Origin: Nissolia schottii
Lineage: Eukaryota; Streptophyta; Magnoliopsida; Fabales; Fabaceae
Length of the DNA: 64,000 bases
Assembly (NCBI GenBank): GCA_003254905.1
Contig: QANU01045485.1
Location: 56,824 to 120,823 of the forward strand
Reading direction: 5' to 3'
The notes below the pieces were generated by a model that was not told the origin of the DNA, searched no databases, and was given only the letters and a program-made list of their open reading frames with translations. This document shows positions 12,201-22,359 of the stretch, piece after piece; within the stretch, counting starts at the first letter, position 1; every line of letters begins with the position of its first letter. The position numbers and the translations under genes were made by a program.

Positions 12201-15200
12201 ACCCTTACGGGTGTGTTTGCGAGTTGGGTTTTGGAGGGGAAGGAAAGGTTTTGAGGGACTTAGTTATGGTTTGGCTTGGTCATGGTTTTTATAGCCCCTT
12301 AATACCTTTTCTTCCCCTCCAAAACCCAACTCGCAAACACTCTCTAAAGAAATTGAGACCTAGGATAGACTGGATATGGATGGTCTTATTTATAATGAAG
12401 ACCTAGCAAAGGAGGCATCTTTGCTTAATGATTTTGAGGAGGTTCTTCTAAAAGAATAAACAGGTTGGAGACAAAAAACTAAATTCCAATAGGCTAAGGA
12501 GGGAGATGTGAACTCTACTTTTTCATAAGATGGCTACAGGGAGAGAAAGGGAAAGTTTGATCAAGGAATTAGAACTTGGGGTTGGGCGGATGGCCATCTT
12601 GTTAGAGATGTTGGAGGAGAAACTATCCAGACCCTTCGTTAGGGTTAGATTAGAGTGATATCACTCAAGAAAAGGCTTCAATGCTTAAGAGACCCATCAA
12701 AGAAGAGGAACTAAAGAGGGCGATTTGGTCTATGCATTCAGATAAGGCACCAGGTCCAGATGGGTTTACTGCTGCCTGTTTTCAAGCTTGTTGGGATATC
12801 ATTAAAGTTGACTTGTTGAAGGTGCTTGACAAATTCCACGAAATTGGAAAGATTGGTGTGAACATCAACTCGACCTTCATCACCTTGGTTCCAAAGAAAG
12901 ATAGGTCGGTTAGAGATAAATATTTGAGGCCAATCAGTCTTGTCATCAACTTGTATAAAATCATTGCCAAGATTCTTTCTACCCGTCTGGAGATACTATT
13001 TTTGAGGATCAAAGTGCTTGCATTGCATCTTTAGATGCTCCCTTGGTGGCTTATGAAGTGGATGATGATTTGAGGATAAGGTGTCTTGTCTTTAAATTGG
13101 ATTTTGAGATGGCTTACGATAGGGTATGCGGGAGTTTTTTGGACAAGGTGCTAGAGAGAAAAGGGTTCGGTCCTAGATGGAGAGATTGGATTTCAGGTTG
13201 TCTTGCAACTAGCTCCTTCTCAGTGATAGCTAACGGAGAGCCAAAAGCTCGGTTTCGTGGTCAAAGGGTTGTGAGGCAGAGAGATATCCCCTTCTCTATT
13301 CACTCTGGTGGTTGATGTTCTTAGTTGTTTGGTTTCTAAAGCCATGGCTAGAGGGCTAATTAATGGTGTTGACATTTGGATTAGAAAGGGTTATGGTCTC
13401 TCATTTGCGATTTGTGGATGACACTATTTTGTTGCTAGAGAATGATAAGGCTGGTTTTTTTGACTGCTCTTTCTCTTTTACAAATTTTTGAGCTATGCAC
13501 TGGGTTGAAGATTAATTGGTCCAAAACTGGTTTGGCTGGTATTACTGTGGACCCTCAAGTGCTTTCCTCTTTGGCGTCCTTGGCGGATTGCACAATGTTA
13601 GAGCTGCCTTTTGCTTATTTAGCCATGTTAGAGCTGCCTTTTGCTTATTTAGCCGTTCCTTTGGGTAGCAATCATAGATTTGTTTCATTTTGGGATTTGG
13701 GATCTGGTTGTTGACAAGATCTCTAAAAGCCTTGATACCTGGAAAGGGGCATACATTTCTCTAGGCAGTCAAATCACCCTCATCCAAGCTTGCCTCTGTA
13801 GCATTACTCTCTACTTCATGTCTGTTTGACATACTAGTGAGGGTGGAAAATACAATTGAAAAGATTATGAGGGACTTTCTTTGGCAGGGGCTTGAGATGG
13901 AAGTTGGGATCATTTGGTGAGTTGGGAGACGTGTTCTTCTAAAAAGTTGGGTTCCATCTTATGTTTGGTAACAGATGTGTCAATTTTTGGGAGGATCTTT
14001 GGTAGGAGATGCATCTTTTAGTTTAGCCTTTCCGTGCCTATAGCGCTTATCTTCTCTACACAATTCCCCAATTCAAAATTTCTATAGTGTGCAAGAGTCT
14101 ACCTATTCCGGAGCTTCCACCGTTTTAGAAACTTAAATGATAGTCTTCTGATCTAGTTATCCACTTGGGTCTTCTTGATTAGGTTGTTTTGTCTTCTTGC
14201 GTAGATACAAGGTCTTGATCTCTTAATTCTGCTAGTGTCTTTTCTTGTAGATCCTACTTTCAATTTCTAGCTGGTTTGTCTAACAATATCTCTCTTTGAC
14301 TCGATAAACCCATTTGAAAGTCCAAAGCTTCCTCAAAGGTTAAATCCTTTATTTGGACAACAGTGCTTAATAGAATTAATACCAATGATATGTTGCAGGT
14401 ATGCAGACCTTAAAAGCCTAGCTCCCCGGTTGTGTGTGTTTTGTGTTGTGCAAGCTCATAATCAAGTTCACATCTTTTACACTGTTCTATGGCTCACTCC
14501 TTATGGAATGCTTTCTTTGGTATATTTGGTGAGCGTTGGGTATGGCCTAGAACTTCGGATCAACTTTTGGTAATTAGGTTTGCAGCCATCAGGAGGAGGA
14601 AGGAAGCCAAATCTTTGTGGCAGTGTGCAGTCTTTGCCATAGTTTGGTGTATTTGGATAGAGTGTTACTATCTTATCTGTAATAGTAGGCTCTTGGAGAA
14701 GCAGACCCTCTAGGAAATGATTAGGAGGTTGGCTTTTAGTTGGTGTAAAGCACATGGTCTTTCTAGAGGGGTTTCCATTTCAGATATGTTGAGAGATTGG
14801 AAAGCCTTGCTCTTTTGATCTTTCCTTCTTTAGATGTCATTTTTTCTAATAAGGATTTCTTGTCCTCCTTTATTCTTGTATTATTCTGCTCTCCTTGTTA
14901 ATGAAATTCTTCTTTTATTGAAAACAAAAATGTTAACTTATTGATTACAACTGCCTGAGTTACTGAATCAAAGAATGGAGTACATCCAAATATTTCTTTA
15001 GGAATAATTTTTGATGAATATTGGGTGTGTTTGAATCCTTAGATACTTTGTTGTTGACAAGTTATGCTGGTTTTGGGGGAAGAAAGAAAGCTAAATACTT
15101 GTGGCAATGTACAGTTTTTGCCACCCTTTGGTGCATTTGGCTAGAACGCAATTCTCACATATTTAACTATGATTTCTTAGACAAGCATGTTTTGTGGGAT

Positions 15201-16721
15201 AAGGTTTGGCGTTTGTTATCTGTTTGGTGTAAAACTCACAATTTCTTTAGAGGATTTCTCTCTTAGATATTTCGAGAGATTGGAAAACTTTACTCCATTG
15301 ATAGCCTTTTAGCTTTTGTTTTGTTCTTATTTCTGTACAGAGAATCTCTTATTCTCTTATTTTCTATAATTCTCTTATCTTCTTAGTGAAATTCTTCTTT
15401 TATCCACCCTCCAAAAAAAAAATCGAAATATATGTCTTCCTTAGTCCTTACTTGCAAGAGGATAGTAAATACTGAAATCTACCAAATATGATTCTTAATT
15501 GTGAAGCATTTAGAAGGTAGGATATGTTAATTTAGTTCTGTTATATCATCTGTCTAATTTATTATTATCCTGCAAACAACAGTTTTCTGTTAATGAAAAA
15601 ATTTAAGCAGTGCAAGGGGTACAAATTTAAAAGTTGAATCACAGTGGTATTAGTTTATTTATGTTGAGAAAGAATATTTTTGTTATTTTACCTTCAAAGC
15701 CGAACTCCTTATGGGATCTGGTTATCTGGAGTAAGTACGGCCTGGACAGAATTGGGTGGGATGCTAATACAGCTGCCCTAGCTTCCTATTCTATCCCTTG
15801 GAAATTTATTTCTCAAGGTTATACCACATTTGTCTTCTAGCCCAAATAAAAAGGACTTGGTCTCTGAATGATTTCTTGTAAGTCATTTTCAATTCCTTAA
15901 TCATTCTTTGAATAGAACCTCCTCCTTGATAAGCCCATTAAGCCCATCAATGATATGGTGTAGGTTTGAAGGCCCCATAAAGCCTTTTTCCCCTGGTGTG
16001 TGTCATGTGTGGTGTGAGTTCTGAGTCTGTTCCACATTTGTTTTTTAATTGTTCCATGGTTGAATCTTTATGGAATTGATTTTTTAATGGCGAGCGGCGG
16101 GTTTTTCCTAGAACTTTGTACTAGTTTTGTTGGCATTGGGAAAAGGAAGGACATCAAACCCCTATGGCAATGTGTAGTCTATGTCACTATCTGGTGTATT
16201 TAGTTGGAGTGTCGTTCTTGCATTTGGATTTTTCAACAAGCAACTCTAGAATAAGATGAGGCATTTGCCTTAACTTGGTGTAAAGCTCATGATCTTTTTA
16301 GAGGGATTTCTCTATCAAATATGCTACATTGGAAATCTTTGATGTTTTTTAGTCAGATTTTGTTCTTGTCAAGAGGATCTCGTCCTCCTTTTATGTGTAG
16401 TCTTCCTTTCGTCATCTTAATCCTTTTTTTTCAAAAAAAAAAAAAAAAAAAAAAAAANATATTCGGCTATTTTTAGGATGAGCCAATGGTTATATGTTTT
16501 GACTTTAATCTACATTATGTGAGCTGCTTCATGCTTACAGTATCTTCATTTTTCTTGCAGATGGGACAGTGCACAACTTGAATGAATACATTGTCATGTC
16601 TGATGCAAATGCAACAACCGATATCAGTTCGGTCAAACCTGCAGTTTTTACCCAGAAACATGGTGTGGTGATAAAGGAAGATCAGCTTGAGGAGTTATTT
16701 TCTCAGACATCTTTACAATAG
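6290..16721 (+). CDS. NTAQ1: Protein N-terminal glutamine amidohydrolase, WDYHV family, 6 exons
   Basis: Converts N-terminal glutamine of proteins to glutamate, the first step toward arginylation and degradation in the Arg/N-degron pathway; cytosolic or nuclear. Exons: 6290-6342, 6895-7000, 7923-8000, 8088-8215, 11559-11683 and 16561-16721. The joined frame is open and encodes 216 aa, close to the 205-220 aa typical of the family. Diagnostic motifs are YCEEN with the likely catalytic Cys18 (its codon is split by intron 1), WDYHV with His74, and [10 protein letters not shown] with Asp91; together they match the known Cys-His-Asp triad. [17 protein letters not shown] and GNW follow, as in animal and plant homologues. 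Intron 2 appears to use a GC donor (GCATGT at 7001). Intron 4 is 3.3 kb. Intron 5 is 4.9 kb and holds LINE remnants. All exons look intact, so the gene is probably functional. Confidence 0.95.
6351..6371 (+). repeat. (CT)n microsatellite in NTAQ1 intron 1
   Basis: A CT run that starts eight bases after the intron 1 donor. Length changes here could affect splicing of the small first exon, but nothing in the sequence shows that they do. Confidence 0.9.
7203..7264 (+). repeat. Perfect 31-bp tandem duplication in NTAQ1 intron 2
   Basis: Units 7203-7233 and 7234-7264 are identical, each starting GCTCACCCATGCG. The perfect identity implies a recent duplication. Confidence 0.92.
9943..9971 (+). repeat. 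(CA)n(CG)n microsatellite
   Basis: A CA dinucleotide run that passes into CGCGCGCGC. Confidence 0.9.
10103..10140 (+). repeat. (CT)n-rich tract
   Basis: A T run followed by a CT dinucleotide run in NTAQ1 intron 4. CT-rich sequence continues after it for several tens of bases. Confidence 0.85.
12209..12343. mobile_element. Hairpin MITE nested in the LINE remnant
   Basis: A perfect inverted pair: GTTTGCGAGTTGGGTTTTGG near 12215, with GGGGAAG next to it, mirrors CTTCCCCTCC followed by AAAACCCAACTCGCAAAC ending near 12338. The loop is about 65 bp. It interrupts the LINE endonuclease-RT linker, so it arrived after the LINE. Confidence 0.8.
13595..13654 (+). repeat. 30-bp tandem duplication in the LINE remnant
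   Basis: Two identical units, ATGTTAGAGCTGCC through TTTAGCC, at 13595-13624 and 13625-13654. The duplication keeps the local frame. Confidence 0.92.
15040..15420 (+). mobile_element. 3' end of a second LINE copy with A-tail
   Basis: It encodes [29 protein letters not shown] and [11 protein letters not shown]. These resemble the C-terminal zinc-binding tail of the LINE just upstream. It ends in an A run at 15411-15420. It is probably a 5'-truncated insertion of the same family. Confidence 0.8.
15690..16457 (+). mobile_element. 3' end of a third LINE copy with long A-tail
   Basis: [21 protein letters not shown] and [16 protein letters not shown] correspond to the C-terminal third of L1-type ORF2. 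Stops interrupt the frame. The copy ends in a long A homopolymer (about 16434-16457) followed by the single N at 16458. The A tail and its orientation show a retroposed 3' end. Confidence 0.78.
16458..16458. other. Ambiguous base N at a poly(A) tract
   Basis: A single N at the end of the LINE A-tail. The true homopolymer length is uncertain here. Confidence 0.9.
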
Positions 16722-16922
16722 CTACTTATCCTTATTATGTCAATACTTCCCCAGTTTGTAGATATTCAGCTGCCATCTGTTTTTTATATTTATTTTTTTT
16801 TCAACTGTGCTGGCTAAATATTTTCTTATTAAATCGGTAGCGTGTAAATGTCTCTCTTTAGGTGTTGTTCCTGAGTGGTGTGCTAGGAAAGCAAATCTAA
16901 GATCCATTTTGATTTTTTCAGT

Positions 16923-16927
16923 GGCAC
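16923..16927. other. Target-site duplication GGCAC (left)
   Basis: Identical to 19136-19140. It directly precedes the TGTTAGG terminus. Confidence 0.85.
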
Positions 16928-17108
16928 TGTTAGGAATGAAGGGAGAAAGAGGGAAGAAACAGAGAGAATGAAAGAGCAAAGGGAATAGAGGGACTTTATT
17001 ATCATCAATGCATACATTTGTTATCATACAACCAGCTTATACAACTTGGCTCCTAAGCTTCTAACTACTTATTTGGCAATTGTAACTGCATATACAACAT
17101 GCGTGTCA
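16928..17108 (-). repeat. 3' LTR of the compact retroelement
   Basis: 181 bp, starting TGTTAGGAATGAAGG on the + strand and ending ATGCGTGTCA. It aligns with 18931-19135 with a few substitutions and short indels. Confidence 0.85.
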
Positions 17109-17184
17109 AATCCTCCCTTAAGAACTTCCTTGCCCTCGAGGAATCAGCGTACAATCAAAAGCGGGGTGCTGAGACTGCACCTAT

Positions 17185-18907
17185 TCATGGGTCATGTATC
17201 CCTCTAAATGGGGACAATTGTTTTGGCTCCTCAATTATGTCCTCCAATAATGCAGCCTTTTGATTTTCAGCCTGCATAACCTCTTCTTCTTCAGCCACCA
17301 CCGAACAACAGATCATGTCCTCAAAGCAAGGTAAAATATGCAACATAAAGTAATATTTGTCTTTTAGCATCATGTGATTCAACTTGGTAGCATCCACCAA
17401 TTTATGAGTTGCACTTTTAATGGTGGTCAATTGCACTCTTTTGTCCCTCATGGTGAATTCCATTACTAAATTGTTAAAATCCCAAGCTATGGTGCCCCAT
17501 TGCTTAAGCCACTGCATTCCCAAAATGAAATCACAGCTACTTAAAGGAATAGCAATGGTTGAAGTGACAAAATCATACCCCTGCATCCTCCACTGAATAT
17601 GTTCACAACGCCCTGAACCCTGAATTACTCCTCCATCTGCAACTGTGATCCTTACTGGTGCCATTGGCTACAATTGTGCAATTTCCCCTTTGCAAAGATC
17701 TTGATTGACAAACTTGTGTGTGCTCCCCGTATCAATCAGCACAAAGATTTGTTTCTTACCAATCCACCCTATTAGCCTCATCATAGGGTATCCTGAATTG
17801 CCATGAATGACGTTTAGAGAGACAGTGGGACTCACCTCGCCATCCCCTTCTGGCAAGTCACTAAGGTTGGTGGTCCTCTCCAAGTCCTCGGACTGCTCCT
17901 CCTCATCCCTTGCTGCCATGACAAAAACCTGAAGTTTCCTCCTCTGGGGACAATCATGGCTAGGTGCATATTTCTCATGGCAAAAAAAACATAAGTTTTG
18001 TGCTCTATGTTCATCCATTTCTTCGGGGGACAGTTTCCTTTGAAACGTGTATTGTGGTTTGCCTAATATACTCTTCTGTTCCTCACACTCAATCTCCCTG
18101 TCACCTTTATCAACCCATTTCTCAGTGACAGGTGGAATTCCTCTCTTATCACCCCAACTAGCTACATTGCTCCTAAAATTGTTACCTCGTGGCCGCTGAA
18201 GCAAGGCTAAGCTCCTCTCTTGCAGCCTAGCAATTCGTGTGGCCTCCCCCAAGATTCTTGGAGCAAACAGTTTAACACCATTACTGAGTTTTTGATACAA
18301 ACCTCCAATGAAGCACTGCAGCTTCTGATTCTCCGTCAAATCGGTGCGACAGACGAGCTTGTCGAACGTTTCTTGATATTCCTCGAGGGTGCCATGCTGA
18401 ACAAGCCGTTTGAGTTCCTCCATGGGAGTATCAAATTCGGCGTCGTACCTCATTTGGATAGCCTCTGCGAACTCATGCCATGTGAGGCGTCCGTCAACCC
18501 TATGCTTCAGGTTCTGGAACCATCTAAAGGAGCCTTCATCGAGGGCGATGCTGGCCACCGCGACCCTCTTCCCTTCGGGCATTCCGTCAAGAGCAAAGAA
18601 TCGCTCGCACTTCGCGATCCAAAGTCCGACGTCATCGCGGAAAAATTTGGGAAATTCTAGCCGCGTCAACCGCGTCGGAACACGGTATTCTCCTTCGCCG
18701 CCGCCGTGTGCGCGATATTCTCCCTCGCCGCCGCCGCGCGATTCCAAGTTCCTCCAGCTGCAACCCCAATCCTCGCAGCGTTTCTTGAATGCTATCGAAC
18801 TGCAACTCGCAGTTTTGCTCCAGTGTGCACAATCGCGGATCGATTGCGGCCATGATGCGCTCCTCTGTCTCACGCATCACCGTCTGAAGTCGCGTGGATT
18901 CTGCCAT
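17185..18907 (-). pseudogene. gag-protease of the compact retroelement, frameshifted
   Basis: The likely start is the ATG at 18907, 24 bp inside the 5' LTR, opening MAESTRLQTVMRETEERI, a coiled-coil-like gag N-terminus. A frameshift near 18700-18740 moves the reading to the next frame. That stretch encodes a duplicated GGGEGEYR segment, then a retrotransposon gag core (LWIAKCERFF, GSFRWFQNL, MRYDAEF, FIGGLYQKL). A CCHC-like knuckle follows (CFFCHEKYAPSHDC), then a gypsy-type aspartic protease with active-site DTGSTHKFV. One in-frame TAG near 17665 interrupts the protease, which continues with ADGG and the second conserved segment FILGMQWL. The frame ends at 17185 with no reverse transcriptase. 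One frameshift and one stop imply modest age. Confidence 0.85.
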
Positions 18908-18914
18908 GGACTGC

Positions 18915-18930
18915 TAGCTCTAGATACCAA
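18915..18930 (-). other. Primer-binding site, initiator-Met tRNA type
   Basis: Read on the minus strand directly after the 5' LTR: TTGGTATCTAGAGCTA. The usual plant site is TGGTATCAGAGC, so this copy differs by an inserted or changed base in the middle. Confidence 0.7.
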
Positions 18931-19135
18931 TGTTAGGAATGAAGGGAGAAAGAGGGAAGAAACAGAGAGAAAGAGCAGAGAGAATGAAAGAGCAAAGGGA
19001 ATAGAGGGACTTTATTATCATCAATGCATACATTTATCATACAACCAGCTTATATAGCTGGGCTCCTAAGCTTCTAACTACCTATTTGGCAATTGTAACT
19101 GCATTTACAACTAATCCCCCTTCTTATGCGTATCA
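18931..19135 (-). repeat. 5' LTR of the compact retroelement
   Basis: 205 bp. It carries extra short segments relative to the other LTR, one an AGAAAGAGC duplication and one near its CA end (TAATCCCCCTTC). GGCAC follows at 19136-19140. Confidence 0.85.
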
Positions 19136-19140
19136 GGCAC
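19136..19140. other. Target-site duplication GGCAC (right)
   Basis: Identical to 16923-16927. It directly follows the TATCA terminus. Confidence 0.85.
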
Positions 19141-19667
19141 AACAAAATGTTTCATGTAACTCTTCACTTTTACTTGTTTACTAGTGCAGTATCGGTGGGA
19201 TTCACCGGAAATTATGTAAAGTAGAAAAATGAAATCATTATTCAATTCTGCTCAAAACAGCTATATTTGAATAAATATTTGCCTAATAAAGGACATGTTA
19301 ATGGATATCTTTCTTCTTCTCTTCTTTTTTAATGAGATTTTTTTTTGTGTACATCTTTTTATCATTAGTCTAAAATCTAAATCATTATACGTGATATCAA
19401 CCTTATTTGCAAATTTGAGTATGGATCTATTTACACCTATTGTGACTATTTACACTTACACCCCATCCTCACATTTGTGAAAACGTGTGGTTTGTAAAAT
19501 CCTTTTTTTTTAATTCTTGGGGAATACTATTTTTAGGAATGTTATTCCTAGTAAAAGTTTTTCTAGGAATATGTTTTGAAAGCTTTTAGTTGCAAATTAA
19601 ACTCTTAATAACATTCTTGGGATTATAATATATTTTTACAAAAATACTCATGATAAAATGGTATATG
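19141..19667. other. AT-rich intergenic DNA
   Basis: No gene or element is recognised. It lies between the compact retroelement and a GGT-rich minisatellite. Confidence 0.5.
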
Positions 19668-19960
19668 TAAGTGGTGGTCTGTCGCTATCTGGCATTGTCG
19701 GGCAGTGGTCTAGTACCATCAGGTGGTGGTCTGGTGTCATCCGACAGTGGTTTGATGTCTGATGGTGGTCTATCGTCGTTTGGCAGTGGTCCAACGATGG
19801 TTTGTCGTGGTTTGTTCCCGTCGGCAATGGTCTGTCACCTGTTCGGATGGTGGTCTGTCACGGGTTGATGGTGGTTCGTCACCGACTGACGGTGGTTTGT
19901 TGTCAGGTAGTGGTGGTCTGTCGTCGGCCAGCGGTGGTCAATCAGTAGGTGGTGTTGACC
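19668..19960 (+). repeat. GTGGTCTGTCG-rich imperfect minisatellite
   Basis: About 290 bp of diverged repeats with cores such as GGTGGTCTGTCG, GGCAGTGGTC and GATGGTGGT at irregular 18-28 bp spacing. It is far more GC-rich than its flanks. Open frames through it (19671-19971) are rich in Gly and Ser only because of the repeat. I see no reason to call a protein. The AT-rich flanks might belong to one transposon, but no termini were fixed. Confidence 0.75.
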
Positions 19961-21234
19961 TAGGGTACTAGATTTGTGAACAATTTAGTTTTTTCATGTG
20001 TCAACATTCCAATCCTAGGAGAATCTAACAATCCCATGGGGGAGGTGGGATAAAAAATAATGCAATTTCTATTCTCGAGAATACAAGTTATTCAAGAATA
20101 TTTTTTAAAACTTTGAACCAAACATGAGAATGTTGCATTCCTATGGCCATATTCTCGCGAATGTGAGAAGATTTTACTAATTACACGCCCCCCGCGGTGA
20201 AAATGGGTCATGTTAGACTTTGCAAAAACAACACCTTATTTGCAATATACGAAAAGATGAAGTGCTAGACGATATCAACCTTATTTTATTTGGTTTGAGC
20301 TTATGCCTATTATTTGTTATAGGTTTTTTTTTTCTAAGGCTTGGTCTGACTTTTTTAAAAGTCTGGTCTGACTTGAAAGCTTATTTACAAGTCTATTTAA
20401 AATAAAGAAAAATAGAAATTTTAGATTTTTTTTTATTAAAGTTATACATACGGTATATCTAATTAAGTTATTAATAGGAAATACATTTTAAAAACATTTT
20501 CTCAATCATTTAAGTGTAATACAATCAAAATAAGCATGAAAGAAGATGATTTATACTAATAACTAAGAAATAATACTATTCGACAAAGATTGAAGTGATA
20601 TAATTAGATAAAAATAATTAATAGGCATCACACAATATACAAAAAGATGAAGTGTTAGGTGCTTAGGTCTGAGACAAAAACAATTAGATAAAGAGTCAAA
20701 GAATAATGTCTGACTCTGTTTATTAGGGAATGAGAGATATGAAAAGCAAAAAGGATTTTGAATATGATTATGATTAGACTATATTATAAGAATATGATAC
20801 AAATTTTTTTTTTTGGTCTAGAATAGGAAAAATTAGATTTTTATAAATAGTGACCTAATTTTTTTTTATTTATGACTTGACTGATTTAGCTAGATAATTT
20901 TTTTTAAAAGACTCAACCTAACTTATTTATTAAATAAATTAGACTGAGCTAAGCTTTAAACAAACTGGATCATAGACCTGGATGGAAGGCCTTAGCTACT
21001 TCCACCCCTACCAACCTCTGTTGAACTGAGGGGATTTTGCCTAAACATTATTAGACCAAGGAGGTAGGGCTCAAAATAGGGAAACATATTAGACTAACCC
21101 TCAACATCGAAACTTGGTCAATGAGGAGACGTGAAAACAAAATCATGAAAATCTTAGTTCTCTTAGATGTTTCTAATGTGCTAAATATTCCAAACAAATA
21201 TTGGGGCTAAACAAGAACAAGATCACTATTGAGT
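19961..21234. other. AT-rich intergenic DNA
   Basis: No exon or RNA gene is recognised. Part of 20960-21230 may belong to the LINE ORF1 remnant that follows. Confidence 0.5.
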
Positions 21235-21930
21235 TAACTTATGAGAGGATGAACTTCTTTTGTAACTACTATGGTCACCTAGCCATGATGAGAGGGCATG
21301 TCAGGTTTATCTTGAGAACATGGTGAATGACTCTATTCAAGAGGCAAAGGATGAGGATTGGATAAAAGCGAACCAAACTAGTTGGCAAATCGTAAGGGGG
21401 GAGGAAACAACAATCTAATGTAAATGCAATGTTCCCAAGATCGCTTCCAAGATCCAAACCAAGACCTATCAGTCTCTTGAAAGACTTTTCAAACATGTCC
21501 ATGAGTGACCCCAAATGAGAAGACTCCGCCTTTGCTCCTTGCCAATGTGATAAAAGGGGATACAAATCAAACGGTAGCCCTAACAACACGAGACAATGAA
21601 GGAAACAAGTTGCTGGAATTGGATGATAATGACATCATCTCAATCACTTATAATGGTATTACTATGGAAAGCAGCATATGTGAACTAGGAATCTTTTCAC
21701 AATAGGCAAACTCCCTTGAGCAACTAGCACCGAAGAAGATGCAAATGGAGAATTTGACTAGATCAAAAGGACAAGAGCTTTCAAACGTCAATGGGACAGA
21801 GCGTAGATCCATGGAACTGGATCATGATTCAAAGAAGACGTGTGCAAACAAGGAGCACACAATATGCCCCTATGCCTAGGCAACGTGATCTGCTAAGAGT
21901 TCAAGAGGCTCGTTATTCGTATCTCTCTCC
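21235..21930 (+). pseudogene. LINE ORF1-like (zinc-knuckle) remnant
   Basis: Around 21240-21310 the + strand encodes YERMNFFCNYYGHLA, then in a shifted frame DERACQVYLENM. This resembles the CCHC knuckle after the DUF4283 domain of plant LINE ORF1 proteins (YE..FCYxCG..GH..xxC). Downstream, 21505-21930 has low-complexity polar sequence typical of ORF1 tails, interrupted by stops. It is a relic. No ORF2 is next to it. Confidence 0.5.
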
Positions 21931-22359
21931 TTACCCATCAATTTATTATTATTTATCTAAGCGTTTAGTTAGTATGGCTTATTGCACTTGTGTACTTCCG
22001 TTTATTATTAAATAAAAATCTATCTTCGATTTTTTTAAAAAAATCATAAAAGTTGAAATTGAGAAACCTATTTTCAAGCTTTAACTCTATGCAAAAATTT
22101 AACCTTTTCATTCAAAGCATTAGAAATTAAGATTACTTTCCATGATTAAAAGAGTTTTAGATCCCACCTAATTTGATTCTATATCTACCCTGCAGCATGC
22201 AGGCCCAAGGCATTACTCCTAGTTGATCTTTAGCCGGTAGTTTTTACCTTTATTTGATCTTTAGCCCGTAACTTTCACCTTATTAAAACACATGCAAAAC
22301 AAAACATTCAGCAACGAAGGGTATCATGTGGTGAGCGAACTGGAAGCGTAAGACCAGCA
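21931..22359. other. Intergenic DNA upstream of the CHLH promoter
   Basis: No coding sequence is recognised. Two short similar blocks around GATCTTTAGCC (about 22224-22270) are the only repeats seen. Confidence 0.5.

Larger units (their letters stand above)
11858..14932 (+). mobile_element. Degenerate LINE (non-LTR retrotransposon) ORF2 in NTAQ1 intron 5
   Basis: Pieces of one plant L1-type ORF2 lie in order on the + strand, broken by stops and frameshifts. The first is the endonuclease C-terminus with VSDHFVILE (about 11940-11980), followed by [10 protein letters not shown]. Reverse transcriptase follows with KAPGPDGF (about 12745), DFEMAYDRV (about 13098) and the catalytic FVDDT at 13411-13425. 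A zinc-binding tail with LWQC and VWCIWIE lies at about 14615-14660. Two small insertions lie inside it: a hairpin MITE (about 12209-12343) and a 30-bp tandem duplication (13595-13654). It is in the same orientation as NTAQ1. The 5' end is missing. Confidence 0.9.
16928..19135 (-). mobile_element. Compact LTR retroelement with gag and protease only (TR-GAG-like), 2.2 kb
   Basis: Two short LTRs (16928-17108 and 18931-19135) begin TGTTAGGAATG and end in TCA. They are flanked by a perfect 5-bp target duplication, GGCAC. Coding sequence is on the minus strand, so the right LTR is the 5' LTR. The primer-binding site next to it reads TTGGTATCTAGAGC, close to the initiator-Met tRNA type. A purine-rich tract (AAGGGAGGATT) precedes the other LTR. 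Inside are gag, a zinc knuckle and protease. Reverse transcriptase, RNase H and integrase are absent although both ends are intact. It resembles the small non-autonomous gag-bearing elements called TR-GAG, or it is a deletion derivative of a gypsy element. Confidence 0.88.

Noticed and set aside
18220-19057. + strand open frames opposite gag of the compact retroelement
   Set aside because: Antisense of a recognisable gag coding region.
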